A stretch of DNA of 64,000 nucleotides from Bittarella massiliensis (ex Durand et al. 2017). GTDB taxonomy: Bacteria > Bacillota > Clostridia > Oscillospirales > Ruminococcaceae. This document shows, in pieces, positions 9,085 through 16,827 of this stretch. The notes below the pieces were generated by a model. It worked only from the letters and a program-made list of their open reading frames with translations, was not told the DNA's origin and ran no database searches. Each line of letters begins with the position of its first letter. The stretch's first letter is position 1. Where the stretch lies: NCBI RefSeq assembly GCF_001486165.1, contig NZ_LN908977.1, positions 1,216,075-1,280,074 on the forward strand, read 5' to 3'. Position numbers and translations under genes: made by a program.

Positions 9085-9397
9085 GGCGGCGCACAGACCG
9101 CCGGGCCTCTCACCGGGCGCCGTTTGCCCAAAGTGGGGCGGATGCGGCCAGAACCGCCCCCGCCCCATCCGCCGTCCCCCCGCAGAGTGAGGGCGCACGG
9201 CCGCAAGGGGAAGGGGCGGGGCCGGCAAAACCGCACAGACGGGCAGAGGACGTCCCCTGCACCCGTGCCATCGCCACGGCGCGCAGACCAGCGCGGCCAC
9301 AGCCGCCTGATGGGCCCCCCTTCTGCCGTCCGGCTGCGCTTTCCGCCCCCTTTCACCGGGGAAGCGAAAGGGCGGGACAACAGGTGCCGCGGGGGCC
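9085..9397. other. Gene-free GC-rich stretch
   Basis: I see no convincing coding frame, RNA motif or terminator between the glyA promoter and the end of the DUF2752 gene. Open frames here lack ribosome binding sites and look like GC-driven noise. Confidence 0.5.
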
Positions 9398-9823
9398 CTA
9401 GCGGCCGACGAGCATTTGAAAGAGGGGGGCGCTCTCGTTCCAGACCAGGGGGTAGGTGTGGGGGAAATAGAGGGCCATGCGCACCACGTAGATCAGCAGC
9501 ACCCCCACCATCATCGCCCCGTAGGGCCAGACCTGGGTATGCCAGGTCTTTTTGAGGAGGAGGGAGAGCAGGGCAACCCCCGCCGTCAGGGCCACCAGAT
9601 AGATGGCCGGGTTGAGGGCGAAGGCACCGGCAAAGTCCAGCTGCAACAGGCAGATCCCGGCGCGGGTGAGGCCACAGCCGGGGCAGGGCACCCCGGTGAT
9701 TGCATAGAAGGGGCACTGGTAGTGGCCGGTGAGGATCAGCACCACCTCCACCGCAAAGAGGGCGACGATGAGCCAGACCAGCCAGCGGTTTTTGGGGCGG
9801 GGGGCGGATGGAGCACGGTTCAC
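9398..9823 (-). CDS. DUF2752 membrane protein
   Basis: This 141-residue integral membrane protein has about three hydrophobic helices (18-36, 66-84, 95-112). The family signature is PCPGCGLTRA after a first CPFYAITG segment, typical of DUF2752; the paired cysteines may bind metal or form a disulfide. Its role is unknown. I chose the GTG at 9823 because GGAGAGGAGGT lies six bases upstream; longer frames run through promoter sequence. The promoter is at 9891-9919. Confidence 0.85.
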   Translation of the reverse strand: MNRAPSAPRPKNRWLVWLIVALFAVEVVLILTGHYQCPFYAITGVPCPGCGLTRAGICLLQLDFAGAFALNPAIYLVALTAGVALLSLLLKKTWHTQVWPYGAMMVGVLLIYVVRMALYFPHTYPLVWNESAPLFQMLVGR

Positions 9824-9890
9824 GGACAGACCTCCTCTCCTTCGTTTTTCCGGGCCGCCCAGCACGGAGCAGCGGGCGGCCGATTTTTTT

Positions 9891-9919
9891 ATTTTACCAT
9901 GAAACGGCCCCGCTGGCAA
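9891..9919 (-). promoter_or_regulatory. Promoter of DUF2752 gene
   Basis: TTGCCA (complement of 9914-9919), a 17-base spacer and TAAAAT (complement of 9891-9896) lie about 70 bases before the GTG start. Confidence 0.6.
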
Positions 9920-10363
9920 AGGGGGACGGCGGGTTTCCAGCGGGGTTTCAGCGGGCGAAAATCGGCGAGGGACCCGGCTGCTTGCCGGGCGGCAGGGCTT
10001 TTCTCTGCCAACCGCATGTGGACAGGACATCCTCTCAACCGTGCTCCAAACGGTTCTTCCATTTCAAAATTTCCCGATGCAACAGCGCTCCTGCCTGTCA
10101 GGGCCTCTCCATTTCCCCGGCGGCAGAGCCGCAATAGGGTGGCACGCCGCCCCCTGCCACGGGCCGCATTGTTTACTGCCGCCTGTGCAAGCGCCCAACT
10201 CGTAGCGGGGAAATCGAACGCCCTTATAAGGCCAAACCCGGCCAGCCCTGAAATAGGGGGTCGGCACAGCTTTGGGGAGCTGCGCTCGCGGCCCTCTCCA
10301 ACCGCCGGTTGGGGCGCACCTCATTTTACGACAGATAAAATCTGCAAATCCGCCCCCGCCGTC
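9920..10363. other. Gene-free stretch between divergent promoters
   Basis: No supported gene is seen between the divergent promoters of the DUF2752 gene and nth. One segment near 9953 (GCGAAAATCGGCGAGG) resembles the core of the 38-bp repeat found at 23.5-24.2 kb, but only once. Confidence 0.45.
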
Positions 10364-10392
10364 TTGCGCAACACCGGGCGGTATGGTACACT
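10364..10392 (+). promoter_or_regulatory. Promoter of nth
   Basis: TTGCGC at 10364-10369 and TACACT at 10387-10392, spacer 17, lie about 70 bases upstream of nth. Confidence 0.6.
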
Positions 10393-10462
10393 ATTTTTGT
10401 CTAATTTGCGGGATAGAGGCCGTTTTCCAGCGGCTTTTTCCGCCCTGTGAGGAGGGTGTTTC

Positions 10463-11146
10463 ATGACCAAAAAAGAGCGCGCCTTAGAGGCGGTGCGGCG
10501 GCTGAAGGAGATCTACCCCATGTCCGACTGCACCCTGGAATACGACCAGCCCTACCGGCTGCTCATCGCGGTGCGGCTGGCGGCCCAGTGCACCGACGCG
10601 CGGGTAAACCAGATCACGCCCATTCTATTCGAGCGCTTCCCCACTTTGGAGTCCCTGGCCGACGCCGACCCCCAGGACGTGGAGGCCATCGTCCGCCCCT
10701 GTGGGCTGGGCAAGACCAAGGCGCGAGACATCGTCAGCCTCTGCGGGATGCTCATCGACCAGTACGACTCCCAGGTGCCCGACAGCTTGGAGGAGCTGCT
10801 CAAGCTGCCCGGGGTGGGGCGCAAGACCGCCAACTTGATCGTGGGGGACGTGTTCGGCAAACCGGCCATCGTCACCGACACCCACTGCATCCGCCTGTCC
10901 TACCGCATCGGCCTGACGGAGCGCAAAGAGCCGGTGAAGGTGGAGATGGCCCTGCGCAAGATCATCCCCCCGGAGGAGTCCAACAACTTCTGCCACCGGC
11001 TGGTCAACTTCGGGCGGGACGTCTGCAACGCCCGCAGCCCCAAGTGCGAGGGCTGCCCCCTGGCGGACATCTGCAAAAAGACCGACGTGGAGAAAAAGCC
11101 CGCCAAGAAGCCCGCCGCCAAAAAGGCGGCCGCCCCGGCGGTCTGA
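10463..11146 (+). CDS. nth: Endonuclease III
   Basis: This 227-residue base-excision repair DNA glycosylase/AP lyase removes oxidised pyrimidines. The helix-hairpin-helix LPGVGRKTA (about 113-121) carries the catalytic Lys, and VTDTHC carries the catalytic Asp. The C-terminal [4Fe-4S] loop is intact as C-x6-C-x2-C-x5-C (about 190-206). An unusual Lys/Ala/Pro-rich tail of about 15 residues follows the cluster. GAGGAG precedes the ATG. The next gene starts 35 bases downstream, so the two are probably co-transcribed. Confidence 0.97.
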   Translation: MTKKERALEAVRRLKEIYPMSDCTLEYDQPYRLLIAVRLAAQCTDARVNQITPILFERFPTLESLADADPQDVEAIVRPCGLGKTKARDIVSLCGMLIDQYDSQVPDSLEELLKLPGVGRKTANLIVGDVFGKPAIVTDTHCIRLSYRIGLTERKEPVKVEMALRKIIPPEESNNFCHRLVNFGRDVCNARSPKCEGCPLADICKKTDVEKKPAKKPAAKKAAAPAV

Positions 11147-11180
11147 GGAACAAGTGGAGAGAGACGAGAGGAGAGAGAGC

Positions 11181-12278
11181 ATGGCCCCTTCAAAAGTGTA
11201 TTTCACCAACATGCGCACCACCCTGGAGGAAAATCTGCTGCAGAAGCTGGAGCGCCTCTGCCGGGAGGCGGGGATGGAGCGCATCGACTTTCACAACAAG
11301 TACGCCGCCATCAAGATCCACTTCGGCGAGCCGGGGAACCTGGCGTTTTTGCGGCCCAACTACGCCAAGGTGGTGGCCGACCTGGTCAAAAAGCTGGGGG
11401 GCCGCCCCTTCTTGACTGACTGCAACACCCTCTATGTGGGGCGGCGCAAAAACGCTCTGGACCACCTGGACGCCGCCTATGAAAACGGGTACAGCCCCTT
11501 TTCCACCGGCTGCCACGTGATCATCGCCGACGGTCTCAAGGGGACCGACGAGGCCCTGGTGCCCATCGACGGGGAGTATGTGCGCGAGGCCAAGATCGGC
11601 CAAGCGGTGATGGACGCAGACGTGGTCATCTCCCTGACCCACTTCAAGTGCCACGAGGCCACCGGCATCGGCGGGGCGCTCAAGAACATCGGCATGGGCT
11701 GCGGTTCCCGCGCCGGGAAGATGGAGATGCACTCCAGCGGCAAACCCTATGTGGAGGAGGAGCGCTGCATCAGCTGCGGCAGCTGCCGCAAGAACTGCGC
11801 CCATGGCGCCATCTCCTTTGTGGAGAAAAAGGCCCGCATCGACCACAGCCGCTGCGTGGGCTGCGGGCGCTGCATCGGCGTCTGCCCGGCGGACGCGGTG
11901 CAGCCCGCGTCGGACGAGGCCAACGAGATCCTCGACTGCAAGATCGCCGAGTACTCCCTGGCGGTACTTCAGGGGCGGCCCCACTTCCACATCAGCCTGG
12001 TGATCGACGTCTCCCCCTTCTGCGACTGCCATGCTGAAAACGACGCGGCCATCATCCCCGACGTGGGGATGTTCGCCTCCTTCGACCCGGTGGCGCTGGA
12101 CATGGCCTGCACCGACATGGCCAACCGCCAGCCCGCCCTCCCCGGCAGCCACCTGGACGGCAGGGAGGACGGCGACCACTTCTGCGCCGCCCACCCCACC
12201 ACCGACTGGAAGGGCACCCTGCTGCACGCCGAGAAGATCGGCCTGGGCAGCACCGAGTACGAACTGGTTGAAATCTAG
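11181..12278 (+). CDS. DUF362 domain protein with two [4Fe-4S] ferredoxin motifs
   Basis: This 365-residue protein has an N-terminal DUF362 domain (residues about 1-180; conserved HFGEPGN, LTDCNTLY, THFKCHEATG) followed by a bacterial ferredoxin module: CISCGSCRKNCAHGA and CVGCGRCIGVCPADA. The remaining DUF362 part (about 250-365) follows the ferredoxin. The family is common in anaerobes and is assumed to take part in electron transfer; no reaction is known. The start at 11181 has GGAGAGAG upstream. It sits in a probable operon with nth, whose product also carries a [4Fe-4S] cluster. Confidence 0.9.
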   Translation: MAPSKVYFTNMRTTLEENLLQKLERLCREAGMERIDFHNKYAAIKIHFGEPGNLAFLRPNYAKVVADLVKKLGGRPFLTDCNTLYVGRRKNALDHLDAAYENGYSPFSTGCHVIIADGLKGTDEALVPIDGEYVREAKIGQAVMDADVVISLTHFKCHEATGIGGALKNIGMGCGSRAGKMEMHSSGKPYVEEERCISCGSCRKNCAHGAISFVEKKARIDHSRCVGCGRCIGVCPADAVQPASDEANEILDCKIAEYSLAVLQGRPHFHISLVIDVSPFCDCHAENDAAIIPDVGMFASFDPVALDMACTDMANRQPALPGSHLDGREDGDHFCAAHPTTDWKGTLLHAEKIGLGSTEYELVEI

Positions 12279-12323
12279 GCCCGCCGGGCGGGCTCTCAGC
12301 GCGAAAAATCATTCACAAACAAA

Positions 12324-12363
12324 GCGGGGCCGGAAGGGATCCTCCTTCCGGCCCCGCCTTTTT
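12324..12363 (+). terminator. Terminator of nth-DUF362 operon
   Basis: A 13-bp GC stem (12324-12336 with 12345-12357) is followed by CTTTTTG. Confidence 0.9.
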
Positions 12364-12777
12364 GCGCCCTCTTTTCACCCCAAACATTTTCGCCCTTTGC
12401 TCCATCCCCCGTGCGGGTGCGCCCGGCAGGCCGCTCTTTGGCCCCAGCAACAGGGCCATCGCCGAGGGCGACCCCCGCAAAGGCGTCCCCATTGCCTCCC
12501 CCTCTTGTCCGCCCCCAAACAGACGCTGATCGGTTCGGACCGGGCCGGCCTTATAGGCGCGAGCCCTCTTCTGCTTGAAGTGGGGGCCAATTGGTCGGGG
12601 GAAACCGTCCTCCTCCCTTGTTGGGGTCAGCGGCGGCCCGCCAGGGGGATATCCAGGCGGGCCGCCCCTGCCCCCGTCCCTGCCGGTACAACGCAAGGGG
12701 CTTGCACTCTAGGGAGGGGGGACATCCCACAGGACGTGGAGTGAACGATCACAGCAAGCACTTGCGACAATATCGTC

Positions 12778-12803
12778 AAAAAATCATCCCCTCGCGGGGC
12801 AAT
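12778..12803 (-). terminator. Orphan terminator-like hairpin, minus strand
   Basis: CCCC-GCGA-GGGG, extended by a flanking CAT/ATG pairing, is followed on the minus strand by TTTTTT. No upstream minus-strand gene lies within 450 bases. Confidence 0.5.
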
Positions 12804-12943
12804 GTTTGAAAGCGCGGCCAGACGGGGAATGGCGGGTCGCACAGCCGCATATTGCAGCCTCCAAAAGTCCCCCCACAACCTGGCGGGGTGTTGGCGGCGC
12901 TTTCCCCTGCCTGTCCCACAGAACTTCTCCTTCCCGGCCGAAG

Positions 12944-12974
12944 GCCCCGCTGGCAGGGGCGGTGGGGCTTTTTT
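12944..12974 (+). terminator. Orphan terminator-like hairpin, plus strand
   Basis: GCCCCGC at 12944-12950 pairs with GTGGGGC at 12962-12968 (one G-U) and is followed by six T. The nearest upstream plus-strand gene already has its own terminator. Confidence 0.55.
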
Positions 12975-13048
12975 GACCCGCCATCACCCCCTTCACCTGG
13001 GGATTCCCTTTCTCCCGGCCATACATGGCATATAGAAGGGCAAGAGAG

Positions 13049-13112
13049 GACAGGGCCGAAAAGGGGTTCCCTTTTCTCCCATACAGGTAGGCGCGGCCGG
13101 AAAGGCCCTGTC
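13049..13112. repeat. Compound inverted repeat
   Basis: A 9-bp outer stem (13049-13057 with 13104-13112) encloses an 8-bp inner hairpin (13058-13065 with 13069-13076). The nested geometry suggests a structured RNA or cruciform; its role is unknown. Confidence 0.5.
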
Positions 13113-13210
13113 AAAATTGGTCCTCACCAGTCGCCCCCCTCTCCTATCCCCTTTCATCGCTTTTGGAGTGCAGGGCAAAGGGGCGCGCTTTTCCCCTCCC
13201 GCCCCGGTAG

Positions 13211-13245
13211 AAAAAGGGGGCCGGCGGTCTAAGACCGCCAGCCCC
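13211..13245 (-). terminator. Terminator of the XRE operon
   Basis: GGGGC-GGCGGTC (13217-13229) pairs with GACCGCC-GCCCC (13233-13245) around one mismatch, and a T run follows on the minus strand. It lies 11 bases after the 80-residue gene. Confidence 0.85.
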
Positions 13246-13255
13246 ACAAGGTTTT

Positions 13256-13498
13256 TTACAGCTTGATTTCCACCACGCCGCCGTCTTTGGTGCGCACCTC
13301 CACCAAGGTGAAGCCCGGATGGGCTTTGCGGTAGCGGCGGATGGCCTGAAAGAAGGTCAGGATCTGCGCAGCCGTCAGCTCGATGCCCCGGTCTTTTGCC
13401 GCGCGGGCGAAAACCCTGGCCGAGAGGCCGCTGAAGGCCAGCCGGTTGGGGATGGGGAGGTGAAGGCGAAAGCCCTCCTCCCGGATGCGAATGTTCAT
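13256..13498 (-). CDS. Small protein coupled to XRE regulator
   Basis: This 80-residue, soluble-looking protein begins NIRIREEGFRLHLPIPNRL and ends in a predicted beta strand (GGVVEIKL). Similar small proteins follow XRE-type regulators in other Firmicutes, but I cannot name the family. Its start overlaps the regulator stop (ATGA), so translation is coupled, and a terminator follows at once. The C-terminal half (TLVEVRTKDGGVVEIKL) echoes the end of the regulator (RLVEVDTAKGEHVEIVVE), which suggests a shared C-terminal beta unit. Confidence 0.7.
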   Translation of the reverse strand: MNIRIREEGFRLHLPIPNRLAFSGLSARVFARAAKDRGIELTAAQILTFFQAIRRYRKAHPGFTLVEVRTKDGGVVEIKL

Positions 13499-13992
13499 TC
13501 CACCACGATCTCCACGTGTTCGCCCTTGGCGGTGTCGACCTCTACCAGGCGGCCGATGACCCCCTGCTCCACCAAATCAAAGATCTTGTCGAAGTCCAGA
13601 TCCTTGAGGGCGGGGTTCTCCCCCACCTGGGGGATCTGCAGTCCGATTTGCAGGCCGATGCGCACCAGCGAGAGGGGCAGCTTGATCCGCACCCGGTCCC
13701 CCTCGTCGCTGTCGACGATGATTTTGATGAGCATCTCGTCCGCGTTCTTCCGCTCCTCCGGCGGCAGCAGCCGCACCTCTTCCCCCCGGGGGCCCCGCAG
13801 CAGTTCGTCCACGGTGATGCCGAAGAAGTCGGCGAGTTGGGGGAGGATGAGGATGTCGGGACAGGAGGCGCCGTTCTCCCACTTGGAGACCGCCTGGGGC
13901 GAAACCCCAAACTCCTCCGCCAGCTGTTCCTGGGTGAGCCCCTTGGCCCGCCGGTTTTCCGCGATCTGTCTGCCGATCTGATTCTCTTCCAT
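13495..13992 (-). CDS. XRE-family transcriptional regulator
   Basis: This 165-residue protein has an N-terminal Cro/CI helix-turn-helix at 8-62 (TQEQLAEEFGVSPQAVSKWENG) and a linker. Its C-terminal domain (about 85-165) contains RIKLPLSLVRIG and LVEQGVIGRLVEVDT, a unit often fused to such regulators or encoded beside them in Clostridia. Target unknown. GGGAG lies upstream of the ATG. It forms a two-gene operon with the 80-residue protein. A 24-base direct repeat near 14106 and 14148 could be an operator. Confidence 0.88.
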   Translation of the reverse strand: MEENQIGRQIAENRRAKGLTQEQLAEEFGVSPQAVSKWENGASCPDILILPQLADFFGITVDELLRGPRGEEVRLLPPEERKNADEMLIKIIVDSDEGDRVRIKLPLSLVRIGLQIGLQIPQVGENPALKDLDFDKIFDLVEQGVIGRLVEVDTAKGEHVEIVVE

Positions 13993-14105
13993 TTTTCATT
14001 TCTCCCTTTCGGTGATGTAGGCGGCTCCCTTTGGGGCCTGGTACCAGTATGCCGGAAATGGCCCCCCGTCGGAAGGGACTTGCCGTTGAGCGAAGGGAGA
14101 GCGCT

Positions 14106-14172
14106 GGTTGCATTTTGCCCGCTTTTCCCCGGTTTTTCACAACTGCGGGTTGGATTTTGCCGGTTTTCCCTC
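14106..14172. repeat. Imperfect direct repeat upstream of XRE gene
   Basis: Two copies of a roughly 24-base unit (GGTTGCATTTTGCC and GGTTGGATTTTGCC plus TTTTCCC) start at 14106 and 14148, 42 bases apart. They lie between the GNAT stop and the XRE start. Confidence 0.45.
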
Positions 14173-14204
14173 AACCGGCGTCCATCTCTCTACTGTTGGT
14201 TGTA

Positions 14205-14726
14205 TCACACCTCCAGCAGCTTGTCAAAGCAGAGGCGCTCGGCCCCCGCCTCGGCGCCGTCTTGCAGGTAGATGATCCCGCAGTAGGCAAAGCCGTTTTT
14301 TTCGAGCATCCGCTGCATCGAGGCGTTTTGCCGGTGGGTGTCGATGCGGATCTGCCCCACCCCCTGCGCCCTGCAGAGGTCGGCCGCCGCCGACACCAGC
14401 CGGCCGGCCAGCCCCTGCCCCTTGCAGTCCTCCCGCACCGCGACCCGGTGCATCACCGCGTAGGGGCCCTCGCCCCGCCAACTCCCCTGGGAGATGGTGT
14501 CGTAGGTGGGCTCCCCCGCAAAGGAGATGGCGGCGGTGCCCAGCACCCGCCCCCCGTCGGCCAGCACATAGGACCAGCCCCGGGCGATGTCCGCCTCGAT
14601 GGCGGGGCGGTCGGGGTAGCCGTTTTGCCACTGGTCGATCCCCCGCGCCTTTAAGGAGGCCTGCGCCTGGCGGACGATCTCCATCACCCCGTCCAGGTCG
14701 GCGGCCTCTGTCCTGCGAAATGTCAT
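14205..14726 (-). CDS. GNAT family N-acetyltransferase
   Basis: This 173-residue acetyltransferase carries the acetyl-CoA motif A as HRVAVREDCKGQGLAGRLV (about 93-111; the R/Q-x-x-G-x-A/G element is QGLAG) and motif B near IRIDTHRQNASMQRMLEKNGF. The substrate is unknown. The start at 14726 has GGAGG nine bases upstream. A consensus promoter (14769-14797) makes it a single-gene unit. Confidence 0.92.
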   Translation of the reverse strand: MTFRRTEAADLDGVMEIVRQAQASLKARGIDQWQNGYPDRPAIEADIARGWSYVLADGGRVLGTAAISFAGEPTYDTISQGSWRGEGPYAVMHRVAVREDCKGQGLAGRLVSAAADLCRAQGVGQIRIDTHRQNASMQRMLEKNGFAYCGIIYLQDGAEAGAERLCFDKLLEV

Positions 14727-14768
14727 CTCTTGCACTCCTCCCTCTTCTCTTTCTCTGTTTGTCCTTTT

Positions 14769-14797
14769 ATTATACGGGATGTGCCCCCCTCCCGCAA
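14769..14797 (-). promoter_or_regulatory. Promoter of GNAT gene
   Basis: TTGCGG (complement of 14792-14797), a 17-base spacer and TATAAT (complement of 14769-14774) lie 43 bases before the start. Confidence 0.75.
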
Positions 14798-14802
14798 CAC
14801 GC

Positions 14803-14842
14803 AAAAAAGCGCCCCGGACGGGGTCCCGTCCAGGGCGCTTTT
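14803..14842 (-). terminator. Terminator of MATE gene
   Basis: Nested stem AGCGCCC/GGGCGCT and GGACGG/CCGTCC, with TTTTTT on the minus strand just before the next promoter. Confidence 0.85.
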
Positions 14843-14860
14843 CGTCAGGTGGAAAACGGG

Positions 14861-16237
14861 TCACTGCCCCTGCACCACCGGCTCTGCCGACTCCTCGGGG
14901 AGGGCCGCCAGCCGGCTGCGCAGGTTGTAGATGAGCAGGCCGATGCACAGCAGGAAGGTCAGCAGTTCGGAAGAGGGGGTGGTCAGCCAGACCCCGTCGA
15001 CCCCCAGCAGGCTCGAGAGGGTCCAGAGGCCCAGCAGCATGAAGACGACCCCCTTGCAGATGGAGAGGAGGTTGGCGCTGCGGGAGCACTCGAGCCCCTG
15101 AAAGATGGCGATGGTGGTCAGGTTGCAGGCCATGGTCAGGAAGGCAAAGCTGTACAGCCGCAACCCGTGGGTGCCGATGGCGATGAGGGCGTCCTCCCCC
15201 GCCTTGGCAAAGACCCCGATCACCTGGCTGGGGAAGAGCTGGAAGAGGGCGAAGAGGAACAGTCCAAAGCCCACCGCCACCGCATAGGCGGTGACGAGGG
15301 AGCGCTTGACCCGCTCCCGCTTGCCGGCACCGTAGTTGACCCCCACCAGGGGCTGGGCCGAGAGGCCGATGGAGTTGCACATGGAAAAGACCACGAAGGA
15401 GAGGTTGGAGACCACCGAGTAGGCGGAGACCGCCAGGTCGCCCCCCAGCCGCAGCATGGCGTTGTTGAAGCAGAAGATGGTGAAGGCCGAGGCCAGTTCG
15501 GACACGCAGGAGCCAAAGCCGTTTTTGGCCACCCGCCCCAGCCAGGAGAACATGGCTTTGGAGGGGCGGAAGGCGATGGTGTGGGGATGCCCCTTGCGGA
15601 AGTGGAGCAGGTTGACGGCAATGCCCACCGCCGGGGCCAGACCGGTGGCCAGAGAGGCGCCGAAGACCCCCATCCCCATGGGGAAGATGAAGACGTAGTC
15701 GAAGATGATGTTGAAGCTGTTGGAGGCGATGGTCGCCCCCATCACCAGGTTGGGGGCCCCGTCCACCCGCACAAAGAAGCCGATGATCTGGTTGAGGATG
15801 TAGAGCACCTGGGTGGCGGTGAGGGGGAGCAGGTAGTCCTTGACCATGGGCAGCAGCTCCTCGCTGGCGCCGGAAAAGCGGGCGATGGGGTCCAAAAAGA
15901 GCATGACCACGGCGGTGATGAGCACCCCGGCGATCGCCCCCAAGCTCACGCAGAGGGAGAAGAGCTCGGTCCCCGCCCGCTCGTTTCGCCGCCCGGTCTC
16001 GATGCCCAGGATGGTGCAGCCGCCGATGCCCAGCAGCAGGGAGATGACCCCGCCCACAATGACAAAGGGCAGCGCCAAACTCAGCACCGCCAGCCCGTCG
16101 GCCCCCACCCCTTTGCCCACATAGAACATGTCGACAAAGGCAAAGGCCGAGACGGAAAAGTTGCTCAGCAGCGTCGGCACAAAGTAGCGGATGAAGTGCC
16201 CCTTCACACTTCCCCTGGTCAAATCGTACTGTTTCAA
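14861..16237 (-). CDS. MATE family efflux transporter
   Basis: This 458-residue inner-membrane transporter has about 12 hydrophobic helices arranged as two related halves, as in the multidrug and toxin extrusion family. Typical landmarks are FVPTLLSNFSVSAFAFVDMFYVG near the N-terminus and the second-half segment SLSFVVFSMCNSIGLSAQPLVGVNYGAGK. It probably exports cationic or organic compounds using Na+ or H+; the substrate is unknown. It starts with TTG, supported by GAGGAGG seven bases upstream. It is single-gene, with its own terminator. Confidence 0.95.
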   Translation of the reverse strand: MKQYDLTRGSVKGHFIRYFVPTLLSNFSVSAFAFVDMFYVGKGVGADGLAVLSLALPFVIVGGVISLLLGIGGCTILGIETGRRNERAGTELFSLCVSLGAIAGVLITAVVMLFLDPIARFSGASEELLPMVKDYLLPLTATQVLYILNQIIGFFVRVDGAPNLVMGATIASNSFNIIFDYVFIFPMGMGVFGASLATGLAPAVGIAVNLLHFRKGHPHTIAFRPSKAMFSWLGRVAKNGFGSCVSELASAFTIFCFNNAMLRLGGDLAVSAYSVVSNLSFVVFSMCNSIGLSAQPLVGVNYGAGKRERVKRSLVTAYAVAVGFGLFLFALFQLFPSQVIGVFAKAGEDALIAIGTHGLRLYSFAFLTMACNLTTIAIFQGLECSRSANLLSICKGVVFMLLGLWTLSSLLGVDGVWLTTPSSELLTFLLCIGLLIYNLRSRLAALPEESAEPVVQGQ

Positions 16238-16398
16238 ACAAATCCTCCTCTGTCAAAACCGGCGGCGGATGGCCCCGGAAAAATTAGTCCAAAGTTATAC
16301 TATATACCCCCAAAAAGGGGCACGGCGATGGCTCGCCGCACCCAATTCGGTTGGTTCTTGGCGCCGGTGAAGACCCTGTCAAGGCCCCTGCGGCTATT

Positions 16399-16424
16399 TT
16401 TGAGAACCCCTTAAAGGGGCTTTT
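16399..16424 (-). terminator. Weak terminator over the thioesterase stop codon
   Basis: A CCCC/GGGG hairpin has the TAA stop (16411-16413) in its loop and is followed by CTCAAAAATAG. Its short stem makes it a weak terminator. Confidence 0.4.
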
Positions 16425-16800
16425 TCTCCCGCATTCGCTGGAGGAAGCGCTGGGCCCCCACCACGGCGCGGGTGTGCTCCCCCTCGCCGATCTTGCCAAA
16501 ATCGTCCTCGGCGGTGACGGCGAAGCGGGCGGTGCGCCCGTCAAAGGACAGCAGGGTGGCCGTGGCCCGGACGGTGGCCCCCAGCGGACTGGGGGAGAGG
16601 TGGGTCGAGCCGATCTGGGCCCCTACCGAGGTCTCGCCCTCTTTTAACAAGGGGGCCAGGCAGGCGGTGGCCGCCTTCTCCATCAAGGCCAGCATGGCGG
16701 GGGTGGCGTACACCTCCAACGCGCCGCTGCCCACGGCTTTGGCGGTCTTTTCGGGCGTCACCTCTTCGGTGGCGGTGTAGCTGCGGTTTTCCTGCTCCAT
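16411..16800 (-). CDS. Hotdog thioesterase, FlK-like
   Basis: This 129-residue hotdog-fold protein resembles the fluoroacetyl-CoA thioesterase (FlK) family: YATPAMLALMEKAA carries the Thr and Glu of that family, and VGAQIGSTHLSPSPLGATVRATA the core strand. It probably hydrolyses a small acyl-CoA. GAGGGGGAG precedes the ATG. It starts 27 bases after clpC with no terminator between, so it probably belongs to the CtsR operon, an unusual partner. Confidence 0.85.
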   Translation of the reverse strand: MEQENRSYTATEEVTPEKTAKAVGSGALEVYATPAMLALMEKAATACLAPLLKEGETSVGAQIGSTHLSPSPLGATVRATATLLSFDGRTARFAVTAEDDFGKIGEGEHTRAVVGAQRFLQRMREKKPL

Positions 16801-16827
16801 TGGGCTCCCCCTCGATCGTCCGATATT

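Larger units (their letters stand above)
12364..13210. other. Gene-free region with orphan hairpins
   Basis: No convincing coding frame is seen in about 850 bases. It holds two terminator-like hairpins that belong to no recognised gene (plus strand 12944-12974, minus strand 12778-12803) and a compound inverted repeat at 13049-13112. A small RNA is possible; no known RNA family was recognised. Confidence 0.5.

Noticed and set aside
12313..13247. Several 70-127-codon open frames
   Set aside because: None has a ribosome binding site, recognisable domain or sensible composition, and they overlap terminators.
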